Source: Burkholderia sp. (GTDB lineage Bacteria > Pseudomonadota > Gammaproteobacteria > Burkholderiales > Burkholderiaceae). From it: 11,384 bases of DNA. Positions 6,140 through 11,384 of this stretch are shown in pieces (position 1 is the first letter of the stretch; every line of letters begins with the position of its first letter). The position numbers were made by a program, and so were the translations under genes. The DNA is taken from the NCBI RefSeq assembly GCF_018375725.1, contig NZ_JAHACR010000121.1:1-11384 (forward strand). The letters are read 5' to 3'. A model generated the notes under the pieces. It ran no database searches. It saw nothing but the letters and a program-made list of their open reading frames with translations, and was not told the origin of the DNA.

Positions 6140-6195
6140 GCCTGTTTATTCGCGTAAACAGGCCCCGAACACACGCAGCCTGTGATTGTTCGGGG
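6140..6195. promoter_or_regulatory. Candidate LysR binding region between the regulator and llpE
   Basis: Two consecutive perfect inverted repeats: GCCTGTTTA-N6-TAAACAGGC at 6140-6163, which contains a T-N11-A LysR-type core (T6146 to A6158), and CCCCGAAC-N17-GTTCGGGG at 6163-6195. They fill the centre of the divergent region, 50-105 bp before the regulator ATG. The likely reading is a high-affinity recall site plus a second site near the llpE promoter. Confidence 0.55.
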
Positions 6196-6203
6196 TCGTT
6201 GAA

Positions 6204-6231
6204 TTGTGTTGCCGGATTATAGGCATTTATC
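6204..6231 (+). promoter_or_regulatory. Weak candidate promoter of llpE-ceoA-ceoB
   Basis: TTGTGT (6204-6209) and TTTATC (6226-6231) with a 16-bp spacer, just downstream of the operator-like repeats. A poor match to consensus fits an activator-dependent promoter. Other A/T-rich hexamers nearby (GATTAT at 6215, TTATAG at 6217) are alternatives. Confidence 0.25.
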
Positions 6232-6286
6232 CCAATGTCTGCCGAAGCCAGAATTCGTTCCATTCCGAAATGGCCGTCACTTCGCT

Positions 6287-7147
6287 ATGGACGCATCCGC
6301 ATTCAGCACATTCCTGAGAGCCCAGGCACCGGCCGATCCTATCGCCGGCGCGGCGTTGACCGTCACCGAGGTCGAGATACCCGGCTATGCGCAGGACATT
6401 GCGCTGCGGCTCTATCGCCGCCCCGATAAAACCGGGCTCCCGGTCGTGCTGTATTTTCATGGCGGCGGATTCGTGCGCGGCTCGCTCGACGATGCGGATT
6501 TCGCCGCGCGCTTTTTAGCAGAACGCTTACCGGCGCTCGTCGTGTCGGTCGATTATTCGCTCGCGCCGGACTATCCGTTTCCGGCCGCGCCCGAGGACGC
6601 GCATCGCGCGGCGGTATGGGTCGCCACGCGTGCCCGCGCGTTCGGCGGCAACCCGAAGAAGATCGGCGTCGCCGGCCACGATGCGGGCGGACAGCTCGCG
6701 AACTGTCTCGCGTTCATCGCGCGCGACCGCCACGACGTGCCGATTGCCGCGCAGGCGCTGTTCGGGCCGATGCTCGATCCGAGCATGACGCGCATCGGCG
6801 ACGCCGACCGTCTTTCATCCGATATCACCGCAAAGGAATGTGCGGCGTGCTATCGCGCCTACCTGCCGCGGGCGGCGCAACGCATGCATCCGTATGCGGC
6901 GCCGCTCGAGTCGGTGCGCCTCGCGGGCCTCCCGCCGACGCTGATCGTCACCGCGCAGAACGACGTGCTGCACGTCGAAGCGGAGAAGTACGCGGGCTGC
7001 CTGATCGAGTCCGGCGTGCTCACGCAGGTGATTCGCTATCCGGACATGACGCACGCGGCGCTCGCGACCCACGCGCCGGCATTCGACGAGGCCGTGCGCT
7101 TCCTCCAGTGCCGTTTCCAGGCACGCGCCCCCATTCGATCTGAATAA
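6287..7147 (+). CDS. llpE: Lipase-like alpha/beta hydrolase (fold 3) with an Asp nucleophile elbow
   Basis: 286-residue alpha/beta hydrolase related to the hormone-sensitive-lipase group, first gene of the efflux operon. Visible: oxyanion-hole HGGGF at 58-62 after the strand PVVLYF; DYSLAPDYPFPAAPED at 89-104, the classic segment of this group; the elbow AGHDAGG at 129-135; acid candidate D226 in TAQNDVLH; His candidate H256 in DMTHAAL. The elbow normally reads GDSAGG, but here the codon at 6680-6682 is GAT, so the usual serine is an aspartate. GHD-x-GG is the pattern of epoxide hydrolases and haloalkane dehalogenases, so this may be a different hydrolase or a non-catalytic relative. No signal peptide. 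Start is uncertain: ATG 6287 has no Shine-Dalgarno; an upstream in-frame GTG at 6206 would lie in the promoter. Two TTA leucine codons (L77, L81) are unusual for this GC-rich genome. Ends 21 bp before ceoA, so co-transcribed. Its role in efflux is not known to me. Confidence 0.85.
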   Translation: MDASAFSTFLRAQAPADPIAGAALTVTEVEIPGYAQDIALRLYRRPDKTGLPVVLYFHGGGFVRGSLDDADFAARFLAERLPALVVSVDYSLAPDYPFPAAPEDAHRAAVWVATRARAFGGNPKKIGVAGHDAGGQLANCLAFIARDRHDVPIAAQALFGPMLDPSMTRIGDADRLSSDITAKECAACYRAYLPRAAQRMHPYAAPLESVRLAGLPPTLIVTAQNDVLHVEAEKYAGCLIESGVLTQVIRYPDMTHAALATHAPAFDEAVRFLQCRFQARAPIRSE

Positions 7148-7168
7148 CCACGCTTACCGGAGATCTTC

Positions 7169-8383
7169 ATGACCCTTCTGCGCACCTCTCGTTCCCGGAT
7201 CACGGTCGCCGCGATCGCGGCGCTCGCCATCGCCGGCCTGGGCACGTTCGGCGCGATCCGCGTCAGCGCGAGCGCACCGGAGAAGGCGGCGGCGCCGCTT
7301 CCCGAAGTCGACGTCGCGGCCGTCACGCCGCAGACCGTCACGGACTGGCAAACCTATTCCGGCCGCCTCGAAGCGGTCGAGAAAGTCGACGTGCGGCCGC
7401 AGGTGCCGGGCACCATCGTGTCGGTCAACTTCAAGGACGGCGCGCTCGTCAGGAAAGGCGACGTGCTGTTCGTGATCGATCCGCGCCCGTATCAGGCCGA
7501 AGTCGATCGCGCGGCCGCACAGCTCGCGGCCGCGCAGGCGCGCAACGGCTACGCGCAGAGCGACTGGCAGCGCGCGCAGCGCCTGATCGGCGACAACGCG
7601 ATCGCGAAACGCGACTACGACGAGAAGCAGAACGCGGCGCGCGAAGCGACCGCGAACCTGAAGGCGGCCGAAGCCGCGCTCGAGACCGCGCGCATCAACC
7701 TCGGCTATACGCGCATCGTCGCGCCGGTCGCGGGCCGCGTGTCGCGCGCGGAAATCACGCTCGGCAACGTCGTGTCGGCCGGCGCGAGCGCTGCACCGCT
7801 GACGACGCTCGTGTCGGTGTCGCCGATCTACGCATCGTTCGATGCGGACGAGCAGACCTATCTGCAATACATCAACGGTGCGCGCGATGGCCGCAAGGTG
7901 CCGGTCGAGCTGGGTCTTGCGAACGAAACGGGCTATTCGCGCAGCGGCACGATCGACTCCTTCGACAACCGGCTCGACACGTCGTCCGGCACGATCCGCG
8001 TGCGCGCGCGCTTCGACAACGCGGACGGCACGCTCGTCCCCGGGCTCTACGCGCGCGTGCGGGTCGGCGGCAGCGAGCCGCATCCGGCACTGCTCGTCGA
8101 CGACGCGGCGATCAATACCGACCAGGACAAGAAATTCGTGTTCGTCGTCGACCCGCAGGGCCGCGTGTCGTATCGCGAAGTGCAGCCGGGAATGCAGCAC
8201 GGCACGCGCCGCGTGATCGTCGGCGGCCTGTCGGCCGGCGATCGCGTCATTGTGAACGGCACGCAGCGCGTGCGGCCGGGCGAGCAGGTCAAGCCGCACA
8301 TGGTGCCGATGACGGGCAGCGATACGCCGGCCGTGCCGCTCGCCGGCACCGCGAAGCCTGCGCAGGCGAAGGCGAATTCGTAA
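7169..8383 (+). CDS. ceoA: RND efflux periplasmic adaptor (membrane fusion protein), CeoA/BpeE-like
   Basis: Links the inner-membrane pump to the outer-membrane channel in a tripartite drug exporter. 404 residues, normal for the AcrA/MexE family. N-terminal hydrophobic segment at about 11-30 after a basic start; then the first lipoyl half VRPQVPGTIVSVNFKDG at 75-91 and VRKGDVLFVIDPRPYQ to residue 109; an alpha-hairpin rich in Ala, Gln and Arg at about 110-175; the second lipoyl half INLGYTRIVAPVAGRVS at 176-192; then beta-barrel and membrane-proximal domains (GTLVPGLYARVRVGG near 290). The protein has no cysteine at all, so unlike AcrA or MexA it cannot be a lipoprotein; it is held by an uncleaved signal anchor or released after cleavage near residue 36. 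GGAG at 7159-7162, 6 nt from the ATG, supports the start. Followed 46 bp later by the pump gene. Confidence 0.94.
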   Translation: MTLLRTSRSRITVAAIAALAIAGLGTFGAIRVSASAPEKAAAPLPEVDVAAVTPQTVTDWQTYSGRLEAVEKVDVRPQVPGTIVSVNFKDGALVRKGDVLFVIDPRPYQAEVDRAAAQLAAAQARNGYAQSDWQRAQRLIGDNAIAKRDYDEKQNAAREATANLKAAEAALETARINLGYTRIVAPVAGRVSRAEITLGNVVSAGASAAPLTTLVSVSPIYASFDADEQTYLQYINGARDGRKVPVELGLANETGYSRSGTIDSFDNRLDTSSGTIRVRARFDNADGTLVPGLYARVRVGGSEPHPALLVDDAAINTDQDKKFVFVVDPQGRVSYREVQPGMQHGTRRVIVGGLSAGDRVIVNGTQRVRPGEQVKPHMVPMTGSDTPAVPLAGTAKPAQAKANS

Positions 8384-8429
8384 GCGGCACGGCCGCTGCG
8401 CGTTCGCGTTCAATCAGACAGAGTCATCC

Positions 8430-11384
8430 ATGAACATATCCAAATTCTTTATCGACCGGCCGATCTTCGCGGGGGTGCTGTCGGTCATCGTCCTGCTCGG
8501 CGGGGTGATCGCGATGTTCCTGCTGCCGATTTCCGAGTATCCGGAAGTCGTGCCGCCGTCGGTGATCGTCAAGGCGCAGTATCCGGGCGCCAACCCGAAG
8601 GTGATCGCCGAAACGGTCGCGTCGCCGCTCGAGGAGCAGATCAACGGCGTCGAGGACATGCTGTACATGCAGTCGCAGGCGAACAGCGACGGCAACATGA
8701 CGATCACGGTCACGTTCAAGCTCGGCACCGATCCGGACAAGGCCACGCAGCTCGTGCAGAACCGCGTGAACCAGGCGCTGCCGCGCCTGCCGGAGGATGT
8801 GCAGCGGCTCGGCATCACGACGGTGAAAAGCTCGCCGACGCTGACGATGGTCGTGCACCTGATCTCGCCGGACAACCGCTACGACATGACGTATCTGCGC
8901 AATTACGCCGTGATCAACGTGAAGGACCGCCTGTCGCGCATCCAGGGCGTCGGCCAGGTGCAGCTGTGGGGCTCGGGCGACTACGCGATGCGCGTGTGGC
9001 TCGATCCGCAGAAAGTCGCGCAGCGCGGGCTGGCCGCGAACGACGTCGTGCAGGCGATCCGCGAGCAGAACGTGCAGGTCGCGGCCGGCGTGATCGGCGC
9101 CTCGCCGTCGCTGCCGGGCACGCCGCTGCAGTTGTCGGTGAACGCGCGCGGCCGCCTGCAGAACGAGGAGGAGTTCGGCGATATCGTCGTGAAGACCGCG
9201 CCGGACGGCGCCGTCACGCACCTGCGCGACATCGCGCGCATCGAGCTCGACTCGTCGGAGTACGGCCTGCGTTCGCTGCTCGACAACAAGCCGGCGGTCG
9301 CGATTGCCATCAACCAGTCGCCGGGCGCGAACTCGCTGCAGATCTCGGATGAAGTCCGCAAGACGATGGCGGAGCTGAAGCAGGATTTCCCGGCGGGCGT
9401 CGACTACAAGATCGTCTATGACCCGACGCAGTTCGTGCGCTCGTCGATCAAGGCGGTGATCCATACGCTGCTCGAAGCGATCGCCCTCGTCGTGATCGTC
9501 GTGATCATCTTCCTGCAGACGTGGCGTGCGTCGATCATTCCGCTGATCGCCGTGCCGGTGTCGATCGTCGGCACGTTCTCGCTGCTGCTCGCGTTCGGAT
9601 ATTCGATCAATGCGCTCTCGCTGTTCGGGATGGTGCTGGCGATCGGTATCGTCGTCGACGATGCGATCGTCGTCGTCGAGAACGTCGAGCGCAACATCGA
9701 AAGCGGGCTGAGCGCGCGGCAGGCGACGTACAAGGCGATGCAGGAGGTGAGCGGGCCGATCATCGCGATCGCGCTCACGCTTGTCGCCGTGTTCGTGCCG
9801 CTCGCATTCATGTCGGGCCTGACGGGCCAGTTCTACAAGCAGTTCGCGATGACGATCGCGATCTCGACGGTGATCTCGGCATTCAACTCGCTGACGCTGT
9901 CGCCGGCGTTGTCCGCGATCCTGCTGAAGGGACACGGCGACAAGGAGGACTGGCTGACGCGCATCATGAACCGCGCGCTCGGCGGTTTCTTCCGGCGCTT
10001 CAACACGGTGTTCCAGCGCGGCGCGGAAAACTACGGGCATGGCGTGCGCGGCGTGCTGTCGCGCAAGGCGCTGATGCTCGGCGTCTATCTGGCGCTGGTC
10101 GTGGCGACCGTGCTCGTGTCGAAGGTCGTGCCGGGCGGATTCGTGCCCGCGCAGGACAAGGAATACCTGATCGCATTCGCGCAGCTGCCGAACGGCGCGT
10201 CGCTCGATCGCACCGAGAAGGTGATCCGCGAGATGGGTTCGATCGCGCTGAAGCAGCCGGGCGTCGAGAGCGCGGTCGCGTTCCCGGGGCTGTCGGTGAA
10301 CGGTTTCACGAACAGCTCGAGTGCGGGCATCGTGTTCGTCACGCTCAAGCCGTTCGCCGAGCGTCACGGCAAGGCGCTGTCGGCCGGCGCGATCGCGGGT
10401 GCGCTGAACCGGCAGTACGGCAACATCAAGGATTCGTTCGTCGCGGTGTTCCCGCCGCCGCCGGTGCTCGGCCTCGGCACGCTCGGCGGCTTCAAGATGC
10501 AGATCGAGGATCGCGGCGCGGTCGGCTATGCGCGGCTGGCGGACGCGACCAACGATTTCATCAAGCGCGCGCAACAGGCGCCCGAGCTGGGGCCGCTGTT
10601 TACGAGCTACCAGATCAACGTGCCGCAGCTGAACGTCGATCTCGACCGCGTGAAGGCGAAGCAGCTCGGCGTGCCGGTGACCGACGTGTTCAACACGATG
10701 CAGGTCTATCTCGGCTCGCTGTACGTCAACGACTTCAACCGCTTCGGCCGCGTGTACCAGGTGCGCGTGCAGGCGGACGCACCGTTTCGCCAGCGTGCCG
10801 ACGACATCCTGCAGCTGAAGACGCGCAACGCCGCGGGCGAGATGGTGCCGCTGTCGTCGCTCGTCACCGTGACGCCGACGTTCGGCCCGGAAATGGTCGT
10901 GCGCTACAACGGCTACACGGCGGCCGACATCAACGGCGGACCGGCGCCGGGCTTCTCGTCCGGGCAGGCGCAGGCGGCGATCGAGCGAATCGCGGCACAG
11001 ACGTTGCCGCGCGGCGTGAAGTTCGAATGGACCGACCTGACGTATCAGCAGATCCTCGCGGGCAATGCCGCGTTCTGGGTGTTCCCGATCAGCGTGCTGC
11101 TCGTGTTCCTCGTGCTCGCCGCGCTGTATGAAAGCCTGACGCTGCCGCTCGCGGTGATCCTGATCGTGCCGATGAGCATTCTGTCGGCGCTCACGGGCGT
11201 GTGGCTCACGCAGGGCGACAACAACATCTTCACGCAGATCGGCCTGATGGTGCTGGTCGGGCTGTCGGCGAAGAACGCGATCCTGATCGTCGAATTCGCG
11301 CGCGAGCTGGAGCATGACGGCAAGACGCCGCTCGAAGCAGCGATCGAAGCGAGCCGGCTGCGCCTGCGCACGATCCTGATGACG
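8430..11384 (+). CDS. ceoB: RND multidrug efflux transporter (HAE1 family), CeoB/BpeF-like, 3' end beyond window
   Basis: Proton-driven inner-membrane pump that captures drugs from the periplasm and outer leaflet. 985 codons are present of about 1,050-1,070. Visible: N-terminal MNISKFFIDRPIFAGVLSVI, the first transmembrane helix; the first porter loop with YPGANPKVIAETVASPLEEQINGV at about 51-74; TM2 (AIALVVIVVIIFLQTWRAS) at 350-367; TM4 with the proton-relay pair D410/D411 in GIVVDDAIVVVENVE; VPGGFVPAQDKEY, typical of the start of the second half; and TM10 with K948 in GLSAKNAILIVEFA, matching the AcrB relay lysine. The window ends in RLRTILMT, so TM11-12 are missing from view. Relatives export chloramphenicol, trimethoprim and fluoroquinolones. 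Its own Shine-Dalgarno is weak (AGAG at 8420-8423). The outer-membrane channel gene (opcM/oprC) is expected just past the right edge. Confidence 0.95.
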   Translation, partial: MNISKFFIDRPIFAGVLSVIVLLGGVIAMFLLPISEYPEVVPPSVIVKAQYPGANPKVIAETVASPLEEQINGVEDMLYMQSQANSDGNMTITVTFKLGTDPDKATQLVQNRVNQALPRLPEDVQRLGITTVKSSPTLTMVVHLISPDNRYDMTYLRNYAVINVKDRLSRIQGVGQVQLWGSGDYAMRVWLDPQKVAQRGLAANDVVQAIREQNVQVAAGVIGASPSLPGTPLQLSVNARGRLQNEEEFGDIVVKTAPDGAVTHLRDIARIELDSSEYGLRSLLDNKPAVAIAINQSPGANSLQISDEVRKTMAELKQDFPAGVDYKIVYDPTQFVRSSIKAVIHTLLEAIALVVIVVIIFLQTWRASIIPLIAVPVSIVGTFSLLLAFGYSINALSLFGMVLAIGIVVDDAIVVVENVERNIESGLSARQATYKAMQEVSGPIIAIALTLVAVFVPLAFMSGLTGQFYKQFAMTIAISTVISAFNSLTLSPALSAILLKGHGDKEDWLTRIMNRALGGFFRRFNTVFQRGAENYGHGVRGVLSRKALMLGVYLALVVATVLVSKVVPGGFVPAQDKEYLIAFAQLPNGASLDRTEKVIREMGSIALKQPGVESAVAFPGLSVNGFTNSSSAGIVFVTLKPFAERHGKALSAGAIAGALNRQYGNIKDSFVAVFPPPPVLGLGTLGGFKMQIEDRGAVGYARLADATNDFIKRAQQAPELGPLFTSYQINVPQLNVDLDRVKAKQLGVPVTDVFNTMQVYLGSLYVNDFNRFGRVYQVRVQADAPFRQRADDILQLKTRNAAGEMVPLSSLVTVTPTFGPEMVVRYNGYTAADINGGPAPGFSSGQAQAAIERIAAQTLPRGVKFEWTDLTYQQILAGNAAFWVFPISVLLVFLVLAALYESLTLPLAVILIVPMSILSALTGVWLTQGDNNIFTQIGLMVLVGLSAKNAILIVEFARELEHDGKTPLEAAIEASRLRLRTILMT

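Noticed and set aside
7154..8413. 419-codon minus-strand open frame opposite the adaptor gene
   Set aside because: Low-complexity Arg/Ala/Asp-rich translation, fully antisense to a well-supported gene.
8424..11315. 963-codon open frame on the minus strand opposite the RND pump gene
   Set aside because: Its product is dominated by Arg, His, Asp and Glu with no recognisable domain, and it mirrors the codon bias of the real gene. Long antisense frames are common in GC-rich DNA.
1..11384. CRISPR arrays, tRNA/rRNA genes, insertion sequences, phage genes or toxin-antitoxin pairs
   Set aside because: No regularly spaced repeats, no tRNA or rRNA signature, no transposase-like frame or terminal repeats, and no small paired genes were found on reading both strands.

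Overview
The base composition (high GC, strong G/C third-position bias) and above all the gene order point to a Burkholderia sensu stricto, most likely the B. cepacia complex and probably its second chromosome. The diagnostic block is a LysR regulator divergent from a lipase-like gene followed by an RND adaptor and an RND pump. This is the known ceoR / llpE-ceoA-ceoB-(opcM) arrangement of B. cenocepacia (bpeT / llpE-bpeE-bpeF-oprC in B. pseudomallei), a chloramphenicol/trimethoprim/fluoroquinolone efflux locus. Gene names rest on recognised motifs and order, not on a database search.

Layout. 1-772 (minus) is the N-terminal 257 codons of gabT, GABA transaminase. A 131-bp divergent promoter region (773-903) follows, rich in inverted and direct repeats. 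A MocR/GabR-type regulator (904-2412, plus) comes next and probably controls the GABA genes. selD (2484-3548, plus) and a LysE/RhtB-family exporter (3613-4203, plus) follow, each apparently with its own promoter. 4204-5088 is sparsely coding. It holds a possible 29-30 residue small ORF (4265-4357, minus), a strong hairpin (4400-4440), a small secreted DUF4148-type protein (4444-4692, minus) and 396 bp of non-coding sequence with several palindromes and a terminator-like hairpin next to the LysR stop. The LysR gene (5089-6090, minus), the divergent control region (6091-6286), llpE (6287-7147), ceoA (7169-8383) and ceoB (8430 to the right edge, incomplete, 985 codons present) complete the window.

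How the parts work together. gabT and its divergent MocR regulator form a self-contained GABA-use switch. selD supplies selenophosphate and appears independent of its neighbours. The right half is a regulated tripartite efflux system: the LysR protein senses an inducer and activates llpE-ceoAB, the adaptor and pump span the envelope, and the outer-membrane channel lies beyond the right edge.

Most of the window is conventional accessory-metabolism and efflux content, and I do not see a wholly new system. The points most worth a second look are the LlpE protein, whose nucleophile-elbow serine is replaced by aspartate; the unannotated 29-30 residue ORF with a Shine-Dalgarno sequence; and the well-formed operator-like repeats in the two divergent promoter regions and ahead of the LysE gene.
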